Below, piece by piece: positions 49,801-59,710 of a DNA stretch of 64,000 bases. The DNA is from Nocardia arizonensis (GTDB lineage Bacteria; Actinomycetota; Actinomycetes; Mycobacteriales; Mycobacteriaceae). How positions within the stretch are numbered: position 1 is the stretch's first letter; every line of letters begins with the position of its first letter. The notes beneath the pieces are model-generated. The model searched no databases. It was not told the origin of the DNA and saw only the letters and a program-made list of their open reading frames with translations. Location of the stretch: positions 119,258-183,257 of the forward strand of contig NZ_LGYZ01000084.1 in the NCBI RefSeq assembly GCF_001310275.1. The letters are read 5' to 3'. The position numbers were made by a program, and so were the translations under genes.

Positions 49801-52800
49801 CGGGTCGTGGTCCGCGCGATGCGCGCGGTGGCGTCGTCTCCGGTGGCGACGATGGCGCGCAGTCGGCGGTGGATGTCGGCGATGGCTTCCGGCGAGCCGG
49901 GACGGTGGGTGCGGTAGTCGGCGACGCACAGCGACAGCCGGGTGAAATTGCCGAGCACTTCGCGATCGCGCGGCGCGTAGTCCGGTCGGTGCGCGTGCGG
50001 TATCGACACCGCGAACCGGTCTCCGGCGCCGTGGCGGTGCAGCGCGTGCGTGAACGCCTCCAGGATGAGCGCCGTCGGTGTGGCACCCGCGTCCGCCGCC
50101 GCCGAGTGCAGCGCCGCGTACTCGGCTTCGTCGAGCGTGAAACCGCGCCGGGTGAACCGCCCCGTCACGGGCCCGGACACCGTCGCGGGCAGCGGCGGTG
50201 GCGGTGCGTCGGGCTCGGCGCCGTCGACCGTGTCGTCCGGGGTGGTCGCGTAACGCCGGAAGACCTCGGCGCCCGCGTCGACGGACAGCGCGCGGGCCGT
50301 GCCGTCGTAGTCGGCGCGGATCGCGTCGAGCACGGCGGTGACGCTGCGCGCGTCCAGGGCGAGGTAGTTGATCAGCAGCGCGACATTGCGGGGCCGCGGA
50401 GCGGCGGCGTAGCACCGCAGGGCGCACGGCTCGTGCGGCGACGGGTCGACGCCCGCGAGGCGGGCCAGCAGCGCGTCGGGGTCGTCGTCGATGCCTGCGA
50501 GGACGGTTACGCCGACCGCCTCAGCGGGGGCGATCGACTGGGTCACATCGCTGTCGAGGCGGCACCGGAGGATGTCGAATTCGGCCACACACGCCGTGAG
50601 CACCGCGTGCAGCCGCATCGTGTCGATCGCGCGGTCCTCGGCCGCGGCGAGGACGACGACGAGCGCGGTCGGCGCGCGCAGCACGCCGCGCAGGCCGGAG
50701 CTGCCGAGCACGTAGCCCTGTTGCAGCCGGGTCAGCGGGAACGGCGAGAACGGGTCGGCCGCCGGTTCCCGGTCGTCGGCGCCGGGCGTCGGGCCCTCGC
50801 ACAGCACGCAGTGCGCGGCGAAGTCGGCCAGTGTGGAGTCCGACAGCAGCGTCTCCACGTCCGCGCCGCGCACGCCGCGCTCCGACAGCACGCGGCATAC
50901 CTCGGTCGCCCGCAGGCTGTCCCCGCCGTGGGCGAGGAATCTCGACTCCGGCGCCAGCGCCCGCGGGCCGAGCACCATCGTCCACGCCCGGGCCACCTCC
51001 GCCTGCGCGGCGGACAGCGCGCCGCCGCGCCCGTCCTCGGACGCCGCGTCGAGGAGTTCGCGGGCGGCCGTGCGATCGACCTTGCCGTTGGCGCTGTGCG
51101 GTATCGCGGTGACCGGCAGATAGGTCGTCGGCCGCAGGTATGCGGGCAGCCGATCGGCGAGATACGCGCGCACCCGGTCGATTTCGACCGGATCGAGACC
51201 GGACCCCACCAGCAGGCAACCCAGCGCCGAGTGCCCGCGCACCGGCACGACGACGGCGTTCTCGACGCCGGGACATCCGCGCAGCACATGTTCCACCTCG
51301 CCGCATTCGACCCGGTGTCCGCGAATCTTCACCTGCGCGTCCATCCGCCCCAGGAAGATGAGTACGCCGTCGGGCCGGTAGCAGCCGAGGTCCCCGGTCC
51401 GGTACCAGCGCACACCGTCCTCGTCGACGCGGAATCGCGCGGCGGTGAGTTCGGGGTCGTTGTGATAGCCGGACGCGACTCCCGCGCCGCCGATCCACAG
51501 TTCACCGGCGACATGGTCGGGGCAATCGCGCCCGTCGGCGTCGACGACCCGGTATCTCTGATTGGCGAGCGGGACACCGTAGGGAATGGAAGCCCAGGCG
51601 AGATCGACGTCGGTCACGACGAACTCGTTGGACCAGATCGACGCCTCGGTCGCGCCGCCCATCGCCACCACCCGGGCGTCGGGTGCGCACATCCGCACCC
51701 GCGCGGGCAGGTCCAGCGGTATCCAGTCGCCGGACAACAGGATGTGACGAAGCCCCGGGAAGCGGTGCGGTCCGTCGGCGGCGGTGATGAGCAGCATCTC
51801 CATCAGCGCGGGCACCGAGTTCCACACGGTGATGTCGAAGATGTGCAGCAGGTCCCGCCACCGGAACGCGTCCCGGCGCGAGCGCTCCGCGATGGTGACG
51901 ACGGCGGCGCCGCGGCCGAGCGGACCGAAGATGTCGTAGACGCTGAGATCGAAGTCGAGCGCCGACAGTGCCAGCAGGGAGTCGGTGTGGTCGATTCCGT
52001 TGCGGCGGTTGATATCGGTCACGGTGTTGCGGGCCGCGGCGTGGGAGACGACCACGCCTTTGGGCTCGCCGGTCGAGCCCGAGGTGTAGACGATGTACGC
52101 GGGGCGGGCGGGATCGACGGGAACCGGCTCGCACGGTTCGCACCGCAGCGCCTCCGCGATCCGGTGTTCCACGAGTTCGCCCGCGGGGAAGTCGAATTCG
52201 CCGTCGTGAATCAGCCCCCGCATGCCGGACCGACGGCGGATCGTGTCGAAGCGCGCGGGCGGCTGGTCCACCGAGACCGGCAGGTAGACACACCCCGCCA
52301 TGAGCGTGCCGAGTACCGCGACCACCTGCGCGGGCCCCTTGGGCAGCCGGATTCCGATGATCGACCCGGGCTCGTGGTCGGCGCGGAGGGCGCGGGCGAG
52401 CCGTCGGGCGAGTCGATCGAGTTCGCCGTAGGTGAGGCGGTCGGGGTGTGCGGAAGCCGCCGGAATCGGCGGGCGGTCGTATTCGTCGGCGGCCCACCGC
52501 AGGGCGACGCGGTCCGGCGCGGTCGCCGCGCACTCGCGGAAGGAGTCGTACAGCGACCCTTCGGGCGATTCGGTGTCGGTGGCGTTGCGCAGTTCGCGCG
52601 CGCGCCGCGACCGCTCCGGGAGGTCGACCGCCGCGACGCCGTCCCACGGCGACTCCGCGAGATGGTCGATCAGGCCCGCGTAGGCGTCGAACATGTCCGC
52701 CACGACCCCCGGCGGGAAACAAGCGGAACGGAAATCCCACGAGATGATCACCTCGCCGCCGATGGCGCAGCACTGGTTGTCGATGAGCACCTGCGGGGTA

Positions 52801-55796
52801 CGCGAGCTGAGCTCCTCGACGCGGCCGAGCACGGCCGTTTCCCGTTCGCCGATGATCGGGCGGTCCGCCGCGTAGGTGAACACGACCGACGACAGGACGG
52901 CACGGTCGTGGCCCGCGGTCCGGGCGCGCGGTGCGGTGACCGCGTCCGGCCCGTCGAGCTCGGACCGGAACGCGGACCGTGTTCGCCGCATCTGGCCGAT
53001 CCAGGTGTCCGCCGCCGCGATCACGCTGCGATGCAGCCGCGGCGCGGTGAAGTCGCCGACCACATCCGCCGTGCGCGGCGACCGCTCCGACGTGGTGACG
53101 GTGATGACGAAGTCGGGGTCGGTGGACCACCGTCGCAGGACCATGTCGAAACACGTCAGCAGGATCACCGCCCGGGTCACGCCCGCGGCGCGGCCCGCCT
53201 CGTCGAGTCGGCGCAGCGTCGCCTGCGGGACCGACCGGCTGAATCGGCGGTATTCGACGCGAGTTTCGGTGATCCGGGGCAGCTGCGGCGGTCCGGCCGG
53301 GCGCGCCTCGTCGGCGGGTGCCGCCGCGGTCGCGGGGTCGGGGCCGATGAAACGGATCGACGGCAGCTCCTCGCCGCGGTACAGCGCGGCCAGATCCCGG
53401 ATGAGAACGCCGATTCCGGTCACGTCGGAGATGATCAGGTCGATCGCGACGTGCACGATCGTGCGGTGCGGCGCCACGGTGACCTCGACGCGCAGGCAGT
53501 CCCCGGCCACGGGGTCGAACCGCTGTTCGCGCAGCCGCTCGCGTACCGCGCGCAGGTGCGCGCCCGGATCCTCGGGGTGATGGACCGGCACCGCGTCGCG
53601 GGTGGGCTCCGGCTGGATGACACAGGTCTCGGCGGTGGGAAAGCGCGCGCGCAGCATCGGATGTCGGCGCGCGCACGCGGAGACCGCCGCGCGCAGCCGT
53701 TCGGTGTCGAGCGCGGGCGAGACCAGCTCGAAGTAGGCCTGACATCCCACGCCGCCGAGCGGCTGGCTCGGATCGCGTCCCACCCAGTACGCCCGCTGCA
53801 ACGGCGTCGTCGCCAGCAGCGGTCCCGCCTCGCCGGTCGCCGTCGGCGCGGCGCCGCTCGGATGCGCCGCCGCCCGCCACGCGCGCAGTGTCGGCGCGGC
53901 GTAGAGGGTGGCGAAACGGGGTCGCGCGCCTCGGGAACGGGCCCACGACTCGAACGCCGCGGTCATGGTGGAGGTCATGCCGAGGCCGACCAGATCGGTG
54001 TCCTCGCCGATGTCGGCCGGGCGCAGGCCGAGCAGCTTGGCGAGATAAAGCGTTACCGCACAAGGATTCTCGGGCGGCGATTCCGGCGCGTTCGACACCT
54101 CCCGGACGACCGGAAGGGAACCGCGCACGACTTGTTCGCCGACCTCGCGACGCCGGATCTTGCCGGAGGTCGTCGAGGGCAGCGTCCGAGGCGGGACCCA
54201 CAGCACGCGGTCGGGTGCGATGTCGTGCTCGTCGAGGATGCGGCGGTACAGAATTCGGCCCGCCTCATCGAGACGGTCCGGCGCCGTGTCCGTTTCGACG
54301 ACGATGACCCATCCGGGGTCGTCCGGGTCCGGTTGCACGGCGCACGCCCGGCCCGGCGCGACGCCCGCGCTCTCGGCGGTCGCCTCGAGATCCTGCGGGA
54401 AGTGGTTCGTGCCGCCGACGATGATCAGGTCCCGGTACCGCCCGCAGACATACAGCTCGCCGTCGTGCCGAAAACCGGCGTCGCCGGTGCGCAGGAACGG
54501 CCCCGCACCGTCGCGGGTGCGGGCGCGGAAGGTCTCGTCGGTGGCCCGCCCCCGTCCCCAGTACCCGCGCGGTAGGCCGGTTCCGGCCACCCATATCTCG
54601 CCGATCAGCCCGTCGGCGAGCACCTCGAGACCCACCGGGTCCACGATCCGCACGTCCCAGCCGAGCGTGGAGTCGCCGCAGCTCACCAGGGTGCGGGCGG
54701 TGTCGTTCGGGCGGGCGCGCACGGCGCGTCCCCTGGCGAGTTCGGCGGCGTCGAAACGGTGCTGTCGCCATCGTCGGCGCGGGACGGACCCGCTGACCGC
54801 CAGCCCCGCTTCGGCCAGGCCGTACTGGGGTGTCATGGCCTCCGGCCGAAATCCTGCCGCGGCGAAGTGGTCGGTGAAGCCACGCACGGTGTCGGCGCGC
54901 ACGGGTTCGGCGCCGTTGGTGGCGACGCGAACACAGCTCAGGTCGAGTGTCCCGACCTGGTCCCGTTCGAAGGCCGCGATCGCTCGCGCGTAGCCGAAAT
55001 CCGGTGCGCCGATCCAATTTCCCCTGACCTCGGACACCGTGCGCAGCCACAGTCCCGGGTCGCGCACGAAGTCGTGCGGTGGAATCAGCGTCACGCTGCC
55101 ACCGCTCAGCAGCGGCGACAGCACGCCCCAGAACATGCCCATGTCGTGGTAGAGCGGCAGCCAGCTGACGGTGTGGATGGGGTCCGGCGAGTTCCAAACC
55201 ATCCCGAGCGCCTCGACCTGGCGCAGGACCGAGGCGTGGGTGTTCACCACGCCCTTGGGGTCGCCGGTCGATCCCGACGAGTACTGGAGGAACGCGACGG
55301 TGTCGGGTTCGGCCTCGTAGGCTCGGGGGCGCACGGCGCGGCGGTCGTCCGGTGTCAGGACCGAAATACCCTCCAGGGCAGTGTTTTCGGAGATGCTGCC
55401 CGCGAGGGCGGCCGTGGTGTAGACGGCGTCGGGCGCGCAGTCGCGCAGCACGTGCTCGGCACGGGCGAGGTACTTTCGCGGGTCGCGTTCGGAGGGGAGG
55501 TAGATCGGCACCGGTACAGCGCCGACGCTGAGCGCGGCCAGGAATCCGGCGATGTAGTCGACGCAGGCCGGTAGGGCCATCACGACCCGCGCCCCCACGG
55601 CGAGGTCGCCGAACGTTGCCGTCCTCAGTGACGTAATACGCTCTGCCAGAGCGAAATACGTGTAGTCGTCGCCACCGGCGCCGGTGCGCGTGCGCACCGC
55701 GAGCTCCCGGGGCTGCCGTCGGGCGTGGTCGGCGAACACGGAGTGGACCGACAGTGCGACCGATCGCTCGGATATCGGGGCGGAGGTGGTGCTCAA
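46848..55796 (-). CDS. NRPS1: FAAL-ACP-Cy-A(Cys)-PCP-Cy*-MT*-PCP-Cy-PCP loading and elongation synthetase
   Basis: The product is 2982 residues from TTG 55796 (GGAG five bases upstream; an in-frame start at 55895 is less likely). The fatty-acyl-AMP ligase (~1-590; LQYSSGSTGDPKGVV, WLPLYHDMGMFWG, NGAEPVRADTVRGF) precedes ACP LGMTSTM (~607). Cy1 has DLIISD (~785). The A domain (TSGSTGEPKGVV ~1238) has code D-L-Y-N-L-S-M-I-W, cysteine. PCP1 is at ~1622. A second Cy-like domain is degenerate (NYLALD). A methyltransferase-like domain has a broken motif I (ELGSRTG, ~2207). PCP2 is at ~2409; Cy3 has DNLLLD (~2592); PCP3 is at ~2925. One A domain apparently serves several carriers, as in HMWP2. An acyl starter plus two or three cysteines are assembled and cyclised. 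Confidence 0.92.
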
Positions 55797-56212
55797 TTGG
55801 TCTCCATATACGGCCTGCGAACCCGCGTGCACACGGGCGGCCGAGTGGCGCCTACATTGCGCGCGAGTGGTCGGCTGGACCGACCTGAGGGTCATAAGTT
55901 ACTGACGAATCCAAGCATAAATGGAGAAGTCGAGCGAAAAGGCGATTTTGCTGATTGTGACGCCTAGTTACATTCCAGAGCTTTGTGATAGGAGACAGGT
56001 GTCAGCGAGAGGGCGTACACCTTGATGTTCCTGCCGTGGCCCTCTGCGCTGCTCGGCGAAGTGGGTTCGACCGTGGACTCTCCGAAGTCAAGTATGGCTA
56101 TCCATGTATCGGACGTTAAGTGAACGGTCATTGTTGATAATTGAGTTACCGAGGCGGTGTCGATCATGATCTGCACGGAATTGTCGCCCTGTCGAGTGAT
56201 CTTCTTTTCCGG
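55797..56212. promoter_or_regulatory. Leader and promoter region of the NRPS operon
   Basis: This is the least GC-rich stretch in the right half of the window. Imperfect dyads are present at 55934-55951 (GCGAAAA-ggcg-ATTTTGC) and 56128-56144 (TCATTGTTGATAATTGA), both loosely resembling Fur-family (Zur) operators but below the quality of the box at 32016. No clear IdeR box or consensus promoter was found. Confidence 0.4.
55964..56167 (-). CDS. Possible small ORF (67 aa) in the NRPS leader
   Basis: An ATG at 56167 opens 67 codons reading MIDTASVTQLSTMTVHLTSD and TWIAILDFGESTVEP, ending LSLTPVSYHKALECN. The sequence looks protein-like but lacks a ribosome-binding site, has neutral third-position bias unlike its neighbours, and matches no family I know. 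It ends 168 bp before the NRPS1 start. It could be a leader peptide, a foreign small gene or chance. Confidence 0.25.
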   Translation of the reverse strand: MIDTASVTQLSTMTVHLTSDTWIAILDFGESTVEPTSPSSAEGHGRNIKVYALSLTPVSYHKALECN

Positions 56213-56225
56213 TTTGTGCCCGCGC

Positions 56226-56322
56226 CCTTGGACCGGTTTTCGTGCAGCAGGTCGGGAATGCGCAGCTCGGCGAGCGTTCGCGCGATCTGGCTGACCCACT
56301 GCGCAGTGATGATCGACATCAT
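56226..56322 (-). pseudogene. O-methyltransferase N-terminal (dimerisation) fragment
   Basis: On the minus strand MMSIITAQWVSQIARTLAEL RIPDLLHE matches the first helices of the dimerisation domain of plant-type/actinobacterial O-methyltransferases. Similarity stops after about 32 residues. It is separate from the O-methyltransferase fragment at 58.0 kb, which carries the next segment of the same domain. Confidence 0.55.
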
Positions 56323-56509
56323 CGTCTCGTGGGCGGAAGTTTCAGGTGACGCGGTCGTCCGCGACTTCAGCACCGACCACGTCTGGCAGACGATCGGCAT
56401 CGAAGTCCTGGCCCGCGAGGCCAGGGCCAACGGAATGACCTGCGAACAGGTCGGTCCCGTCATCGGAGTGCTTCGTCCCGAGCTGCCGTGACCGCGGCGT
56501 CGGCCGCCC

Positions 56510-57067
56510 GTGACCGCGGCGAACAACGACGAGGAGGCGACGATATCTCCCGATCAGGAGAACCGGCGCGGCCGCCGCACCCGCGCGGCGCTTCGCGCGG
56601 CGCTGGCAGAGCTGGTCGAAGAGCGTGGGTTCGAGGCGGTCACCGTTGGCGAGATCAGTGAGCGCGCCGGTATCACGCGCACCGCGTTCTACCGGCACTA
56701 CCGGGACAAGAACCACCTGGTGGAGCAGATATTCGACGAGGCTGTCCGGCCGCTGGAAGCGGCACTGCCGCGATCGGCGGCCGAGGAGCGGTTGCGGCGG
56801 CTGTTCGACCACATCGCCGCGCACGATCGGGTGTTCCGCGCTCTGCTCGGACCGCGCGGATGCCCGTCGTTCACCACCCGTGTCCTGCGCGCCTGCCGAG
56901 TGCCGGACCAACGGCCCGCGCACCTCGGCGACGACCTGGTACGCGCGGTTCTCGGCGGCATGCTCACCGAGACCATCGTGTGGTGGCTGAACCACGAAAA
57001 ACCGATCCGCTCGGACGAATTGGCCGACCGCTACTTGGGCATGGCCCGCGCGCTGGTCCACCGGTGA
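56510..57067 (+). CDS. TetR-family transcriptional regulator
   Basis: The 185-residue protein has the HTH at ~25-70 (RRTRAALRAALAELVEERGF, ISERAGITRTAFYRHYRDKN) and a TetR_C-like domain (LFDHIAAHDRVFRALLGPRG, GGMLTETIVWWLNHEKPI). The nearest same-strand gene is the nitroreductase remnant 164 bp downstream, the probable former target. Confidence 0.9.
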   Translation: MTAANNDEEATISPDQENRRGRRTRAALRAALAELVEERGFEAVTVGEISERAGITRTAFYRHYRDKNHLVEQIFDEAVRPLEAALPRSAAEERLRRLFDHIAAHDRVFRALLGPRGCPSFTTRVLRACRVPDQRPAHLGDDLVRAVLGGMLTETIVWWLNHEKPIRSDELADRYLGMARALVHR

Positions 57068-57230
57068 GTCCGGTACGGCCCATCCTCCGGGGCTCGGCCG
57101 CGGCGCGGCAATACGCGGCGTGTCGCTCGTCGTGCCTCGACAACGCCGGGCGGTGTGCGCACGATGGTGTCGACCGAGCACACAGTACGGACGGCGAGAC
57201 CGATCCGGCCGAGTAGGAAGAAGTCGTGTC

Positions 57231-57640
57231 GTGGCGAGTGAATCCCGTCGCAAGCCCTGGCTCCCGCCCCGATGGGTCGTCGTCGGCGTCTGGTACATCC
57301 ACCGAACCGTCTACCGGGTGACGGGCGGCCGAGTCGGCCTCTGGCCGCCGAAGGACGACACCCACTGGGGGACAATGCGGCTCACCGTCACCGGGCGGCG
57401 CACCGGACGCGCCCGCACCGTGTTGCTCGGCTATTTCGAGGACGGGTCGAACCTGGTCACCCTCGCGATGAACGGGTGGGCCGAGGGTCAGCCCGCGTGG
57501 TGGCTCAACCTCATGACCCATCCCGACGCCACGGCCGAGGTGCGCGGCGGCGGCGCGCGCGCCCGGTGCGCGGGCGGGCCGCCGAGGGTGAGGAGCGGGC
57601 TCGGCTGTGGGATCGGTGGCGGACGATCGGACGATATCCG
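57231..57640 (+). pseudogene. Frameshifted DUF385 F420-dependent nitroreductase-family gene
   Basis: From GTG 57231 the frame encodes the first ~105 residues of a deazaflavin-dependent nitroreductase: TMRLTVTGRRTGRARTVLLG, AWWLNLMTHPDATAEVR. At about 57545 the coding continues one frame over with ARPVRGRAAEGEERARLWDR WRTI, the typical end of the domain. The original frame instead runs on into an unrelated LGFP-type sequence. The last family residues are missing. Confidence 0.75.
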
Positions 57641-58003
57641 GATCGCCGCCTGGTTGGCGGTGGCCGACGCGCGGAAGTACGGATTCGCCCCGGAGGTGAT
57701 CGTGCCGCCGCCGCCCCTGCCCGCCATCGACACCGCCGCGGCCGCCAACCCTTGGCTGGGCACACGAACCACCGTGGCTGAGGTGTCCACCCGCGACGAG
57801 GTGGGGCGGTTCGCACGATTCGAGTTCGGCTATGTCTATTGGCATCCGTTCACCGGCGCGTACGCGATCCCGATGGGTCTGTTCGCGAAGTTCGCCGAAC
57901 TGGACTGGGAGAACGGCCCGCTCGGCTACCCGACCACCGTGTCGACGAAGCTGTCGGACGGCTTCGTCCAGGGTTTCCAGGGCGGTGCCCTGTATTGCCG
58001 CAG
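57641..58003 (+). pseudogene. LGFP-repeat secreted protein fragment fused to the nitroreductase remnant
   Basis: The frame reads GRFARFEFGYVYWHPFTGAY, FAKFAELDWENGPLGYPTTV, DGFVQGFQGGALY, a clear pair of LGFP repeats as in Corynebacteriales cell-wall proteins, preceded by a Pro-rich stretch. The signal peptide and N-terminus are absent, and the C-terminus is cut by the junction with the opposite-strand O-methyltransferase fragment at about 58.0 kb. Confidence 0.7.
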
Positions 58004-58496
58004 CAACCGTGGCCGGGCGCGCTCCGGACGATCGCCAGGTTGCGCAGCGAGTTCGGCGCGTCGGCGCGCAGCCGGTCGAGCAGCGCGGTGGTCTCGAACC
58101 GGTGCGAGAGGTCGTCGTAGGAGGCGAGTCCGACGCCGACCGCGGCCCGCATCAGCCGGAACGTCGCATCCGGGTGCGCTCCCGCCGCCTCGGCCAGATC
58201 CTGCGCGGTGCGGGGGCGGACATCGGGGTCGAGGTAGCCGATCACCCCCATCATGGCCACCGCCCCGAGCCGGTCGGGCAGGTCGATCTCCTCCACCGGC
58301 TCGGCGTGCACGGTCACCCTGTCGGCGGCGTCCGCATGCGCCAGAATCCGCGAAACCAGGGCCGCCCGCATGGCCGCCGACGGCTCGACCGCGTGGATCG
58401 CGACGCCGGGGAGGGCGTCGACGAGTGTGACGGTGGACAATCCGCTTCCGGCTCCCACGTCGAGCACCGCTCCCGGATCGAGGTCAACTGGTTCAT
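58004..58496 (-). pseudogene. Chimeric methyltransferase remnant
   Basis: The ATG at 58496, with GGAG upstream, starts MNQLTSIRE, but recognisable coding is in another frame: DPGAVLDVGAGSGLSTVTLV (SAM motif I), then VGAV-type motif to MMGVIGYLD. It switches directly into an O-methyltransferase dimerisation segment (RTAQDLAEAAGAHPDATFRL, ASYDDLSHRF) that should precede, not follow, a SAM domain. Two different methyltransferase pieces are thus joined in the wrong order. Its start lies 15 bp after the DhbA-type gene end, so it was the third gene of the DAHP synthase operon. Confidence 0.65.
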
Positions 58497-58510
58497 CGGT
58501 GATCTTCTCC

Positions 58511-58780
58511 TCAGGCGCCGAGTGCGGCGCCACCGTCTACGGTGAGGTCGTGCAGGGTGATGTGCTCGGCCCGGTCGGAGAGCAGGAACACCACCGCGTC
58601 GGCCACATCCTCGGGGCAGGCGAGTTTCCCGAGCGGGATCCCGAGCCGGAAGGCATCGGGGTCCCCCCGCACGGTGCGCGACGGCCCCGTGTCGTCGGTC
58701 CACATCGACCGCAGCATCTCGGTGTCGGTGGACCCCGGCGCGACCGTGTTGCAGCGAATCCCGAAGCGCGCCACCTCGAG
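58511..58780 (-). pseudogene. 2,3-dihydro-2,3-dihydroxybenzoate dehydrogenase (DhbA/EntA family), 3' part
   Basis: Ninety codons encode the C-terminal third of a DhbA/EntA short-chain dehydrogenase: LEVARFGIRCNTVAPGSTDT, RLGIPLGKLACPEDVADAVV, HITLHDLTVDGGAALG. The last motif is specific for the 2,3-DHB dehydrogenase branch. The N-terminal part lies 420 bp upstream; joined, the two give a ~259-residue protein of exactly family length. Internal translation from GTG 58774 would give an inactive fragment. Confidence 0.85.
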
Positions 58781-59200
58781 TTCTCCGTCCTACAACCAGA
58801 TCCGCGCGAACTATCCAGGAGTGTGAGGCGCGCGCGCAGCTCGGACCAGAAGCGCGGTGTGGGGCGCCCGCCGGAGGTGGTGCGCTCCGGCCGCGACCAG
58901 GCGCGAGAGATACTCGGACAACCCATCCTCGACACCAACACCATCACGCGGCCCTGAGCGCACTATCCACTGAAAGGATTTCGATCCTGGCCGCGCGTCT
59001 CGGCGCGGTCAGGATCGTCCAGTACGGGTAGCCACAGATCCGATGCTTGTCCGGAGCGGGAAATGTCCTCCCGAGGCGTCATCGGCGGAATGCAGCGTAT
59101 CGGCGCGGCCGAATTCGACACGGACGCGCACATCGAGGTCCGACGCATGACGATGGTGTACCGGTGTGGACGCGCGGCGCGATCCGCGAGCGCTGGAACC
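58781..59200. other. About 420-bp insertion splitting the DhbA-type gene
   Basis: This block separates two pieces of one SDR gene without loss of flanking codons. It contains no recognisable transposase, no clear terminal inverted repeats and no obvious target duplication by eye. It carries a strong hairpin at 58983-59017. On the plus strand a short frame ends DQAREILGQPILDTNTITRP; on the minus strand another ends ASDLWLPVLDDPDRAETRG. Neither is assignable. It may be a non-autonomous element or the scar of an ectopic recombination. Confidence 0.6.
58983..59017. terminator. Strong hairpin inside the insertion
   Basis: GATCCTGGCCGCG pairs with CGCGGTCAGGATC (one G-T wobble) around a short loop. 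It would act as a transcription terminator in either direction, or be part of an element end. Confidence 0.5.
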
Positions 59201-59710
59201 GCCGAGGGATTTGGTGAACATCGTCGCTGCCGCCTTCGACGCGGCGTAGCCCGCCATGCGCGACCGCGGCACCGCGGCGGCGTTGGACGCGACGGTCACG
59301 ATGGCGCCGCGGCGGCGGGGAATCATGCGCCGGACGACGGCCCGGGTCACGGTGAAGACCCCGGTCGCGTTGACGGCCAACATCTCGTTCCACGCCGTCG
59401 CGCTGGTATCGCACACGTCGGCCACGTGCAGCACGCCCGCGGTGTTCACCAGCCGGTCCACCGGGCCGAGCGCGCGTTCCACCTCCGCGACGGCCGCCCA
59501 CACCTCGTCCTCGCGCGTCACGTCGACGACGAAGGGCTCGACGGCGAACCCGTCGGCAGCCAGCGACGCTGTGGCGGAACGCAATTGATCGCCCGCCCGG
59601 TCCACCGCGGCCACCCGCGCGCCGCGCTCGGCCAGCGCCCGGACGACCGCGGATCCGATGCCGCCCGCCGCGCCCGTCACCAGCGCGACACCGTGCTGTT
59701 CGCCGCTCAC
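59201..59710 (-). pseudogene. 2,3-dihydro-2,3-dihydroxybenzoate dehydrogenase (DhbA/EntA family), 5' part
   Basis: From GTG 59710, overlapping the DAHP synthase stop (GTGA), 170 codons encode the Rossmann half of the SDR: GVALVTGAAGGIGSAVVRAL, VDRLVNTAGVLHVADV, and the catalytic Tyr/Lys in AGYAASKAAATMFTKSLG (Y-A-A-S-K). Reading then enters the insertion and meets a stop at 59009. The active site is present but the C-terminal substrate and cofactor lobe is displaced to 58511-58780. Confidence 0.85.

Noticed and set aside
49563..54575. Very long open frame (1670 codons) on the plus strand opposite NRPS1
   Set aside because: Antisense shadow of a high-GC gene: composition is Arg/Gly/Val-rich, with no domains, and it lies exactly opposite recognisable NRPS domains.
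58781..59200. Insertion sequence with transposase in the DhbA-type gene
   Set aside because: The insert is too short, no DDE or HUH motif is visible, and no inverted ends were found by eye, so it is reported only as an insertion.
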